Source: Elmis aenea (Eukaryota; Arthropoda; Insecta; Coleoptera; Elmidae). Taken from it: a DNA stretch of 64,000 bases. A program made the position numbers and the translations under genes. This document shows positions 54,250-64,000 of the stretch, piece by piece. Within the stretch, counting starts at the first letter, position 1. Each line of letters opens with the position of its first letter. The notes below the pieces were generated by a model. That model made no database searches. It had not been told where the DNA came from and saw only the letters and a list, made by a program, of their open reading frames with translations. Location of the stretch: NCBI GenBank assembly GCA_947652605.1, contig OX393583.1, positions 7,357,222 through 7,421,221 of the forward strand. Reading direction: 5' to 3'.

Positions 54250-54447
54250 ATTCAAAAATCGTATTTTCCGTTTTTTTCTTCTGATTTTCTCAAATACCGT
54301 TTGAGATACTTCTAGTTTGTTTGTTTGTCTTCGGATTATTAAACAGCACCAAATTTAGACTCTCTTCCAAATTAAAACCTATACTCTACTCTAGCTATTA
54401 TGATAAGTGAGATCCCTATGTTTAAACTCGAATTTTAACACCCTGTA
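54250..54447. repeat. Mariner-type end, inverse of 26571-26770
   Basis: Runs from AAAAATCGTATTTTCCG through GAGATCCCTATGTTTAAACT to ACACCCTGTA, the near-exact inverse of the element start at 26571. Confidence 0.65.
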
Positions 54448-54792
54448 TATAACACTTTGTGTGACTAAGGAAATACCATTTTCTAATTACCGTCTCATAA
54501 TATTCAATGAATATAAATTACATACAACAACTTAAGGGACGAAAGCATTATCATGTTCCAATTACCCCCCAAAATCTACGAGTTGCCCTACATTGAAAAA
54601 CATTGGAAAACACTGCCTTAGAAGAATGTGTTTGATGGAAAAACGAGAAGATTTGATATTCCCGTTTCTTGTGCGTTTTTGTCGCTAAGAACGAGTTAAA
54701 AAATTATCCAAGTGAAATATACGACGCTTCATTTCTTAAATTTCTGCAACATTGAATAATTCTTTGGATTATGGCTAACGCCGAGGCGTTTT
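54448..54792. other. No recognisable gene
   Basis: About 345 bp of unassigned sequence before the LINE pseudogene. Confidence 0.4.
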
Positions 54793-56040
54793 TTAAATCC
54801 ATTTGTTGAGGTGGATCGACCTATCTCTCTGATTTTTCAAAGCTTGTTGTTGGTTCTGGCTGCCTCCGTTATTTTCTTTCATTCTTTCATATCTTTGCAT
54901 TTCGATTTCCAGCCATTTATTCTCAATGGTATCTTCATCTCCATCTTTTACTTGTTCCTGGGCCAAATAGGAATCCATTGTGTTATCCTCCTGATCATTT
55001 CGCTTGGTTTCCTTCTCATGATGTGTCCTGCCCATCGTAATTGTTGTGCTTTAATGTGTTGAATAATATTATCTCCTCGCAGTTCCTCCTCTATATCTTT
55101 GTTCCTCCTCAGTCTTACTTCTCCATCTCTTGTTACGTTAGGTCCTAGTATTGCTCTCATTACTTTTCTCTCAACTATTTTTAAGTCCTCCTCTTCTTTC
55201 TTATTTATTATTGTTTCCATCACATAATTATGTTATGACTGGCCTTATCCGGGTTTTGTATATTTTAATGTTTGTTGTTTTACTTAGTGTTTTACTCTTT
55301 AGTAAGGTTTTGTTTTAGCCGTATGCTCGATTTCCTTTCAGAATTCTTTCCTTCACTCGGTTCTTTCCAGCTTGTCCCACTGTAACGCCCAAGTAATTGA
55401 AAGTATTGACTTCTTCGAAGGCGTATTCTTTTGATTCTAGATCGTTCTATATGCTTATTTTCTCTTAATATCTTAATATCTTCATATATTTTGTTTTTTG
55501 TTCATTTATTTCCAGACCCAGTTTTTTTGCCTCTTTGTCTAGTTGATCTATCGCTCTTATTATGTCTTTTCTATTTCCAATGATTGCTATATCATCAGCA
55601 TACGCTGTTATTTGTACATATTTGGTTGATCATAATGTTTTTCTTATCTAGTTTCGCTCTTCGTAGTACGCCTTCTAGTATTAAGTTAAAGATGGTTGGG
55701 GAAAGTGAGTCCCCTTGTTTCACACCTTCCTTTACTCTAAAGGACTTCGTTGTTATTTCTTGAAATCTCACTTTTGCTGTTGTGTTATTTAGGGTCATTT
55801 CTAGCAGTGTTATTAGTTTCCCAGGTATTCCTAATAGTTCCAGTTATCTTGGCGATTCTTTTCTGTTAACTGAATCGAAAGCAGGTTTAAATGTTCCCAC
55901 ATGTTTTGGAGTATTTGTTCTAATGTGTGTATAGCATCTATAGTGAATCGACCCGGTTTAAAGCCATTTTGGTAGTCTCCGAGTAATTTCTCAGCGTGCG
56001 TCTTTGGTCTCTTGTTAATCAACTTCAAAACTTAATTTCT
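54793..56040 (-). pseudogene. LINE ORF2 with most of the RT domain, frameshifted
   Basis: Minus-strand order: LLGDYQNGFKPGRFTIDAIH (about 55980), FRVKEGVKQGDSLSPTIFNL (about 55720), ITAYADDIAIIGNRKDII with the catalytic YADD (about 55590), LGLEINEQKTKYMK (about 55510), FEEVNTFNYLGVTV (about 55410), LKIVERKVMRAILGP (about 55160) and QLRWAGHIMRRKPSEMIRRI (about 55020). This is an RTE- or R4-like reverse transcriptase. Several frameshifts break it, and motif A is degraded. The 5' part and endonuclease are missing. Confidence 0.78.
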
Positions 56041-56640
56041 TGATTAATTGATTACATTTTACTAAACAAAATCTCTTTTGATATATTTAATTAATAATCT
56101 GATATTCTAGAACGTGCCTAAGCTACCGACAAAAATAAATACATACGATTATTTTCGGCCACTGGTACAAAATCTCTCGATTTCGACTGTGGCAAAGTTA
56201 CCTAAAAAAACCCTCAGAAAAACCGCACGACCGACGAATCGATAACCCAAGTTGCATCAATCCAAATAAAAGACCGACCGACGAATGTTTAATAGTACGA
56301 TGGCATCGTCCCCACCGTGGATGTTACTACCCCATCTGTAACAAACAACCGCATAAAAGGTAGCGTTTGCGTCGGAAACTCCGACCTCTGAATATTTAAT
56401 AGGGTACAAAATGTTATAGTCTTGAATGATATGCAGCAGAGTGCATCCTGGCATCGCGGCAGCGTAGCCCTTAATATATACGCAACGTGCAAGACCAGCC
56501 GGATCTGTTCCGTGATGCGCCCTAGGGGTAGCGTCTGATATTGCAGACGATATGCAGCAACTGGACGTGATATAGAAAATAACGCAACCTGTCATATCCC
56601 TTTATACATCGAATAACTACAACGCGGTGTGCTTTAAGCT
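56041..56640. other. No recognisable gene
   Basis: About 600 bp. Frames on the minus strand at 56257-56595 show no known motif. Confidence 0.4.
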
Positions 56641-57640
56641 TATTTTCAGCTTGCAGTAAAAACGAAGAAAACAAAGACGACATCGATTATGTTTTAAGAA
56701 AACTACACGATGATGTTAAACAATGCCAATCGACAATTAACGTTTAAGTTTTGACACAAATTTCAGAGGCCATTAAAATGGGTAATAAGAAGAACACCTC
56801 AAGTTGCTTTGGAAACAAAAAAAAATTTTTTTTTACCAGAGCAAGAACGGGAAGACTGGTAAGAAAAGCGAAAAACACACTTGGTACTTCAGTAAGAAAA
56901 CTGGCACGACAATAACGAACATCTAAGGACACCATATCGCGGGAACTGTCGCGGAATGGCCAAAAATACCGGGAAAACAAGCCCCAAAATATACAGCCAA
57001 CCAACTAGCCAGAATCCCGATATGCTGCCGAGCATTAAGAAGGGTATATTTTGCTAACAACCGGGTGATAATTATGGATGACGAAAAGTACTTCACACAA
57101 AACAACTCCGAAATGAAAGGAAATTCTGGCTTTTATACTGACAATATTGCAGAGGTCCCTGATAATGTCAGATTTAAACAAAAAGCCTGATTCGCAGATA
57201 AGGTGTTGGTATGGTGCGCTATTTTCACAAGGGGTGTAACCAGGCCTTACGTGGGTCGAGTAAGAGATGGCCCTGGATACTCAAAGGTACATCGATAATT
57301 GTCTTACGAAATTGGTTAATTTTATTAAAGAATTGTTATACGATATTATGTTCTGGCCAGACCTTGCGGCCTGTCACTATGCAAGACAAACTCAAAATTG
57401 GCTAGCAGACCAAAACGTACCACTTGTTCTGCGAAACGACAATGCTCGCTAACCTCCCGCAGGCTCGTCCCATAGATAATTTTTGGGTTCTTTTATCTCG
57501 AAAAGTTTACGATGGGGGATGGGAAGCCCAAAATGAGGAAGGACTTCGACGCAGAGTATATAGAAAAGTCTGAAAAATCGATATAAATGCTGTCCAAAAC
57601 CTAATGCTAGGTATCAGCACGAAGTTGCGTCTTGTGTAAG
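56641..57640 (+). pseudogene. Tc1-like (DDE_3) transposase, frameshifted
   Basis: Plus-strand frames read TARTGRLVRKAKNTLGTSVR-type HTH (RTSKDTISRELSRNG, about 56930), VIIMDDEKYFTQN with the first Asp (about 57075), DKVLVWCAIFTRGVTRPYVG (about 57210), VHIDNCLTKLVNFIKELLYD, FWPDLAACHYARQTQNWLAD with the second Asp (about 57360), and after a shift NLPQARPIDNFWVL (about 57455), where the third acidic residue is Asp and not the usual Glu of RPIE. The C-terminus ends near 57640. Distinct from the mariner families elsewhere in the window. Ends not found. Confidence 0.75.
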
Positions 57641-57816
57641 ATCATGGCCCTCTTTATTTAATTTAAGTTCATAATCTTGTTTCGTATGAAACAGTTAAGG
57701 TATAACAAAACTTTATGTAAATGCATTATTTTTACTAAACAAATTGTGTTGAAATTTGTGCCAAAACTTATGGTTAATACATTCATTTGAAACAGAATAT
57801 ATCGTTTGAGGTGACT

Positions 57817-58588
57817 CAAGTGCACCAAGGTATGGAATGTGCTATATATCTCAGTAAATATCCACTTTAGGGGGAATTTTTTTGAATAAAAGTTGTTTGG
57901 TACTTAGTTTTCCACCATAAAACCAAATTTAAATTCTAATTTTTCGAATAACAAAAGCGCAATGGAAAACAATTGAATTTTTTTTAACTGACAAGATACC
58001 CCTGTATTAGGTATACTCATGTCATGTGATAGAGAATTTTTTTCTCTTTTCAATGATGGGGTCACCTTAAAAATAAAGTTTATGCTAAGAGGCCGGAGAA
58101 TATCCAAAATTTAAAAGTTTGTATTAAAGAAGAGAGGAGGTCTATTACACCTGAAATGGTTGGGAATGTTATAAACGGGTTTTAAAACCGAGTTTATCAT
58201 TGCCAAGCTATAAATGGTTCACAGTTTAAACACTTATTGTAGATTCCGTCAAAAAATTGTAGGTCTTATATGATGTTTTGGTTAGAAATAAAATTTGAAA
58301 AGTATTTTTTGCGTTTTTCTCCAAAAGTGGCTTAAGTAAGAGTAATAAAGTTTTGCATCATTGAAAAGAGAAAAGAAATCTCTATCAAATGAGTATAATA
58401 TAGGGGCACTTGTCATTTAAAAAAATTCAATTGTTTTTTACTGCGCTTTTGTTATTGGAAAACATAGAGTTTAAATTTTGTCTTATGGTGGAAATCTAAG
58501 TACCAAACAACTTTTATTTAAAACATTTTTCCCTAAAGTGGACATATACTGAGATATTTAGCATATTCCATACCTTTTGGAAACACTG
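57817..58588. mobile_element. Foldback element with about 270-bp arms
   Basis: Left arm (57817-58075) and right arm (58325-58588) are inverted: GGTATGGAATGTGC, TATCCACTTTAGGG and AGTTGTTTGGTACTTAG match their complements at the right. The right end is CACTG next to TA (58589-58590); the left end is worn. The loop contains GGTTTTAAAACC. No coding frame. Confidence 0.7.
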
Positions 58589-60014
58589 TATAGATTAAAA
58601 AAACGTCACGCGTAAATCAGATTCGTCATACGTTTGAAATAGTTGTGCCACATTCGTGAAAGGACAGGCGTGTAATATTTAATTTGTTACGGATGTCTCT
58701 CCTTAACGGGTACAGCACGATTTGTTTGAACAAGTATTTGGTTACACTAACAAAAAGAGGATTTAAAAAAAAATTCTTTTAGAAGTGTTGTATTTCAGTT
58801 GCCATTAGACAGAAAAGTTAGTATGTAAAGTACTATTTTAAACTTATTAAAATAATAGAATATTAAAGGCCTTTAGTGCGGTAATAAACGAAGAAACTCA
58901 GAAATTAAAAAAAAAAAGATCGAAGTTATAGATTCCAAAAAAATTGAAGGTATTCTGAAGTAACTTTATAATTTGTGTTGTTATATTCTTATTAATGCGC
59001 TTATAGGTTTACATTGCTTTCACAAATACGTTATCTTCTGGATGAGTTCATAGCCAGCTACTATTGTCATTAAAAAAAAATCAGTAATCACTCAACTTAA
59101 AAAATTACTTATGATACTATCATAAACGACATTTAATTTCTTATGTAACTGTTGCTCAAAATTGCTAATTCAGTCAACTCTTTCTGTCGTCCTGTATATT
59201 CAATTCAAGAACCTTCAAGATTGATAACACCATATTCACGATTTTACTTAAATAATTTCTTTTATACTTTTCATCAATGCAGAATAATGAAGGCAGCCAT
59301 GTAAAAATACTGATACCTTATACAACGGATTTGATGCATCGCTTTAACGATATGTACAAGCCAAATGGACACTTACCTGAAAAAAAAATACAAGCATTAG
59401 ATGTAGTTCTTACATTAAAAAAAAAATACTCCTATTACACATCAAACAATGACACTAAACCTTAAATAATATGAACTAAGAGTTGAAAATTTTCAGGATT
59501 TACAGTTGTTTTACACAAAATTTTAGATTGGATAACTGAACCCCTATTTTTAGTAAAATTAATTGTTCCTATACGAATAAACTTATTAGCAAACTCCAAT
59601 TGCGCCCGATGTGGTTTTAAACCACGGTTATGTGTTTGAAAAGTTTGTGAAAGTCGTTATTGCGCCGACATCGTTATTATAAATGGTTCAATAGCTAACG
59701 ACACTTCGATATATCAAATCACAATTTTACACTCGTAAAAGACATTATTTCGATTCATACTTTCGTATGAATTGACCTTTTTAACATTGTAATGGATGAT
59801 GTGATAAAGGCATGCAGAGAGCACATAAACTCTTTAACTACGCTACTACGATAATGGAAAAAATTATACTTAAAGATGAAAAAAAAGGCTATTATATAAA
59901 CCCTGGGATTTAAAAAAAGGTTTGACAGAAAAAGTGTATGGCGGTAAAGAGATGATTTTAAATATAAAAAGAACTATTAAAAAACAAAGGTAGAGACTTA
60001 TCCTGGTTTTTAGT
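58589..60014. other. No recognisable gene
   Basis: About 1.4 kb, AT-rich. A 62-codon frame at 59277-59465 (KILIPYTTDLMHRFNDMYKP) looks protein-like, but I cannot place it. Confidence 0.35.
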
Positions 60015-60625
60015 GCTGTCACGATATGTTGTCGCTAGAATCTGATCAAGGCTGTGTTTATTGCATCAAGAAATGTTTTGTAGAGTTATACGTGCCACTG
60101 GCCATTTTCTTCGGAAACATGGGGGCAAAAACTGAAAAGTGAAGGTAATTTTTGCGATCGCGTTGGTCATGAAACCGTCAGAAATACAATCAAAATTCTT
60201 CTACTTACCGATTCGCGCATACTTTGCAAATAAAATGGTGCAAAGTTTTTGAACAAATCTTAAACAGTTCCGGAGAAAAACGAGGCCGTTGTAAAAACGG
60301 TTTCCCCTACATTGAACGCATAGGCAAGTCGCATAGATTTAGTTATACAACTTTCCAAATCATAGCGCTTATGCAGGGGTTTAGTTTTTGACGTTTTTCT
60401 CCGGAAACCGTTTAAGATTTTTTTTAAAACTTTGCACCATTTTACAAAGAATGCGCGCATTAGTAAATAAAAAAAAATCGATTTTATCTCTGACGGTTTC
60501 ATGGCCAACGCGATCGCAAAAATTACCTTTATTATTCAAAATTTCAGCTTTTCCCCTACTATTCCGAAGGAAATGGCCAGTGGCACGTATAACTCTGCAA
60601 AACATCAAGTTTTGATGTTCTTGAT
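60015..60625. mobile_element. Foldback derivative of the 33-kb mariner-like element, copy 1
   Basis: Left arm starts GTCACGATATGTTGTCGCTA (60018) and its inverse arm (about 60380-60625) stops short of the terminus. Both arms match 34010-34330, the 5' region of the mariner-like element, including TTTTCTCCGGAACCGTTTAA-type sequence. Confidence 0.7.
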
Positions 60626-61553
60626 GCAATTAACACACAAAATCCCAAATATCGTATGGCAACTGCAAACATTTTAAGGAATACTAAAAATTTTGATTTT
60701 TTGGCCAAGTTGTTACGCCCATAAAATTCCAATTAGGTTCTTTTTTCTTTTAAAATTTCCCAGTTTTACTTTTACATTCATTTCGAGAGGTTTATTCCAA
60801 GTATACTTCTCATTTAGTTTCTTTTTTTGCATAACTTTAATCGCATTTTCGTGTTTGCTGCAAATTGTTTTATATCCAGTTAGCGGCTAGTGGGAATGTG
60901 TTTATAATTTATAACAACGAACATGGAAACTTCATTCCCAGGTTATAAACATTTGTGTAGTTGCGCTGAGTTTCTGTTGCACAAAGAGACTTGAATGCGC
61001 TATTGTGATCCGGGAACTTTGTGTATATCATATCGTACTATATAATTGACCCCAAGCTGGTATTCTACAGCGGAGTATGCTATAGTTTAATACAATTTGC
61101 CTTGTATAATTTGTACTTAAAAGTAATTGTGATTGCATAGTTTGTTGGTTTATTTGGGTTCTAGAGTAAGAACCAGGTATACAGTTTATACAAAAGCTAT
61201 GCGTTTCTTTGATGAGGTTCTTAAGAGATTTGTGTTGGTAAGAAATTCAGAATTTCCGACTTTTTTATTAGTGCTATGTTAAACTTTTACTAAGTACCTA
61301 CAAAGGCGTTTTTGTAGTAATGTTTTGTTTAAATTAATACTGATTAATGTGTTAATTTAGTTTTACTTTTAGTCAAATTTGTAAACTGTTTCACATCTCA
61401 GCCCTGTTTCGTCAGTGCAAAACATTTTCCGTACTACTTGCTTTGAGATTAGACAAAATACTACCAATTGTAGGACGGAACAATACACTATTTGTAGGAA
61501 GTCTTATCAAAACAATGTATGCGTACTTGCTTCCATATGTTTACTACTCTTTT
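60626..61553. other. No recognisable gene
   Basis: About 930 bp without named features. Confidence 0.4.
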
Positions 61554-61834
61554 GGTGCCTGTCCACGTGAGAGTAAACTACTCTCGATAGCAGCGTCGCC
61601 AAGGATACAGCCCCTGAGAGTAACTCGCGATTGGCTGTATCCTTGGCGACGCTGCTCTCGAGAGTTGTTTACTCTCACGTGTACAGGCACCATTATGGTG
61701 ACTTTCCACGTGAGAGTAAACTACTCTCGATAGCAGCGTCGCCAAGGATACAGCCCCTGAGAGTAACTCGCGATTGGTTGTATCCTTGGCGACGCTGCTA
61801 TCGAGAGTAGTTTACTCTCACGTGGAAAGGCACC
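61554..61834. repeat. Tandem pair of 138-bp near-perfect hairpins
   Basis: Unit 1 (61554-61691) and unit 2 (61697-61834), separated by ATTAT, are direct copies with a 143-bp period. Each folds on itself: a 59-bp stem with three mismatches (unit 1) or two (unit 2) and the same 20-base loop (CCTGAGAGTAACTCGCGATT). Each arm carries CACGTG near its outer end (61564, 61676, 61707, 61819). GC content is well above the surroundings. Possibly a dimerised foldback MITE starting GGTGCC; the class is unknown. Confidence 0.9.
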
Positions 61835-61879
61835 ATTAAGCATACATATACTCATTGCTATCTCATTCTTTATGCCATA

Positions 61880-62160
61880 CTATTAAGAAAAGATAAAGAC
61901 GAATCAATTAAGATGGCTTGGACATCTACTACGAATGTCAGAGATCCGCGAAAATAGGATTGAAAATGAAGATGGACGGAAAAAGAAATAGAAAAAGACC
62001 AAGAATAAAATGGGAAAAATGAGGAAGAGACTAAAAGAAAAAGGAGTCAGCTGGAGAGATGTGCTACAATTAGCTAACGATAGGCAGGAGCGGAGAAACA
62101 ACACAGAAATAGAAAAGCATACCTCGTCACCAAAGGCACAAAAAGAACCGATTAAGAAGA
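61880..62160 (+). pseudogene. LINE ORF2 C-terminal fragment
   Basis: Reads INQLRWLGHLLRMSEIRENR, decayed lysine-rich sequence, and EKGVSWRDVLQLANDRQERR, the RWLGH and W..V.QLA.DR blocks ending RTE-like ORF2. Confidence 0.65.
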
Positions 62161-62264
62161 AGATATTTTTGCGTTTAGTTATCTTGTTCAACTAACAAAT
62201 ATATTTTATAAATCTTACGCCTCTCTGTCTCATGTTATGAGTATTTTTTCATGGTTATGGACAT

Positions 62265-62470
62265 GGACTTTCTAAGTTGCAATCCGATTCTGTTTGTTTT
62301 TTGCCAACATTTAAACTTTTTTTTGTTCTCTTTCTGTCAGCTTCTTTTATCACATCATTTTAGGTTTTCCTTGTTCCTCACTTTTAACTTTTTCTCTATT
62401 TCATGCTTCATGGAGTTTTCTGGTAATCTTTCTTTCTCCTATATGATGCACATGTTCAAAAAATCTTACC
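62265..62470 (-). pseudogene. Possible LINE ORF2 C-terminal scrap
   Basis: Minus strand reads FFEHVHHIGERKITRKLHEA, resembling the GHVxRMxEERITRKL block, followed by lysine-rich decayed sequence. Short and weak. Confidence 0.4.
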
Positions 62471-63176
62471 TACGAAGGTCACGATATGTTGTCGCTAGAA
62501 TCTGATCAAGTGTGTATTTATTAGATACATCAAGAACAATAAAACTAAATATTTTGCAGAGTTATGCGTGCCACTGGCCATATACTTCGGAAAAATACGG
62601 GAAAAACTGAAAAGTTGAATAATAAAACAATGAAAGTAATTTTTGCGATCGCGTTGACCATGAAACCGCCAGAGATAAACTTTTTCCATTTACCAATTCG
62701 CGCATTCTTTGCGAGTAAAATGGTGCAAAGTTTTTGAAAAAATCTTAAACGGTTCCGGAGAAAAACGTCAAAAACGAAACCCCTGCAAAAGCGTCATGTT
62801 TGAGAAGTTGTGGTATAACCGTTATAACTAAATCTATGCATCTTGCATCGGCTAACATGGGAAAAGCGTTTTCACAAAGGACTGGTTTTTCGCGTTTTTC
62901 TTCGGAACCGTTTAAGATTTTTTCAAAAGCTTTGCACCATTTTACTTGGAAAGGATGCGTTCATTGGTAAATAGAAGAATTTCGATTTTATCTCTGACGG
63001 TTTCATAGCCAAGGCGATCGCAAAAATTACCGTCACTTTTCAGTTTTTCTCCTCTATTTTTCCGAAGGGATGGCCAGTGGTACGTATAACTCTGCAAAAC
63101 ATTTAGTTTTGATGTTCTTGATGCAATAAACAGCCTTAATCAGATTCTAGCGACAACATATCGTGACCCTCCCTAG
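62469..63176. mobile_element. Foldback derivative of the 33-kb mariner-like element, copy 2
   Basis: Complete palindromic copy: left end GGTCACGATATGTTGTCGCT (62477) and right end CTAGCGACAACATATCGTGA (63147), arms about 300 bp, loop near 62790-62880. Beyond GGTCACG the left terminus CCTACGAA matches the right terminus CCAGGGAA of the parent at 34330. TA precedes it at 62467-62468. Confidence 0.8.
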
Positions 63177-64000
63177 TGAGTATGTGTTTCGTCACATATA
63201 AAACACATACCTATGCTTTGGCTCAGGTTATAATTTTACAATTTCAGAGCATCCTCAAGAATTACCACTTCCAAGTAGAATAAATATTCGTCACTGAATC
63301 GCAATGAGCGCAAGTTTTAAAATGTAAGAAGAGGTTTCTTAAACGGAATCGCTTCTTAAAGGCGGAGAAAATTTACAAATTGTTAACGGAGATAAATATA
63401 ATTCATTATTCGCGATGTTTTCTCGCTTTATGAAACTTGTTTGGCGGAACGTTTAGCTCGGCGAAGTTTTAGCAGCAAAAACTCGAATATAAATGACTAA
63501 AATTTTTCATAAACGCCAGCTTTCATGCGACCGCGCCATTACAAATGCCCTGTGTTTCTTCATAAAGCAGTTTAAAATTTAAGACTTTCTTTGTTTTAAT
63601 ATTTAGAAACATTTTAAACTCGGGCTACACCAAATTAACCTCATTTTTTAGAACATAAAAAGAATTTTAAGGTACATAAAACATCCAGAGAAATTCTGTT
63701 TTACAACAATTCTGCGATGAGGAGAAGTAAAAAAGTAATGGCTCAGGGTATTTTCAAGTAGAATAGTTACGTCTAGCCATAGCTCTGCATACAAATTAAA
63801 TTCAAAACTAATCCAACACCGATAAATCCCTAAAAAAATTCCATCTATACATGCATCATTTTTTCCTTGTCAGTTTTCTAGAAAACAAAAGAAATGCTCA
63901 GTGAATCTTGGGCAATTTATAACTGCTTTAAATTAGGGTTTATCGAGCCGAGCAAAATTTGTGGATAACAGAAATGTAAGAGACCCCGACGGCGAGGTAG
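63177..64000. other. No recognisable gene
   Basis: About 820 bp to the window end without named features. Confidence 0.4.

Noticed and set aside
54811..55062. Hydrophobic plus-strand frame resembling a membrane protein
   Set aside because: Antisense of the LINE C-terminal region on the minus strand.
1..64000. tRNA or rRNA genes
   Set aside because: I scanned for B-box-like GGTTCGAATCC words and rRNA-like blocks; isolated GTTCGAT words occur in LINE remnants without cloverleaf partners.

Overview
This window looks like AT-rich, repeat-dense animal DNA, most likely from an insect genome. The reasons are the mix of element families seen: piggyBac, hAT, PIF/Harbinger, many mariner-like elements whose transposases carry the insect-type N-terminal helix-turn-helix (DUF4817-like), and several non-LTR retrotransposons (LINEs). 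A beetle or another insect with a large genome would fit, but the sequence does not settle the order. I recognise no host protein-coding gene, rRNA, tRNA or CRISPR array. Almost everything that can be named is a transposable element or its remains.

Layout. 0-2 kb: a pogo/Tigger-like non-autonomous element with a second element nested in it. 2.6-5.1 kb: an intact piggyBac transposase gene (638 codons) with three copies of one 16-bp perfect palindrome around it; this is the only intact large gene. 5.3-6.8 kb: an hAT MITE with a perfect 8-bp duplication, then an internally deleted Harbinger element. 6.9-10.6 kb: LINE and mariner fragments. 11-15 kb: a LINE split by a 1.2-kb foldback element, a mini-mariner that keeps only transposase head and tail, and an hAT transposase gene split by a TTAA-flanked MITE. 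16-18.3 kb: a LINE flanked by 142-bp direct repeats. 19.2-22.7 kb: a long-armed mariner-like element holding an hAT insertion, a LINE tail and another hAT MITE. 23-34.4 kb: foldbacks, LINE scraps and a nearly full-length but broken mariner-like element. 34-44 kb: RTE-like and CR1/Jockey-like LINEs, a mariner pseudogene and MITEs. 45-47 kb: a second, different piggyBac gene broken by one stop codon. 47-58.6 kb: nested foldbacks, an unclassified 0.9-kb inverted-repeat element, a LINE and a Tc1-like pseudogene. 60-63.2 kb: two foldbacks derived from the 33-kb mariner-like element, and a tandem pair of 138-bp hairpins.

The elements are related in ways that allow checks inside the window. Taking out the TTAA MITE or the nested hAT restores the reading of the gene each one hit, which fixes their boundaries. 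Several foldbacks carry pieces of the same transposase family in their loops, so they can be read as deletion products of autonomous relatives. The parts most worth following up are the intact piggyBac with its palindromes, the LINE with long flanking repeats, and the tandem hairpins. Large stretches (for example 29.6-32.8, 22.7-23.9 and 58.6-60.0 kb) hold nothing I can name.
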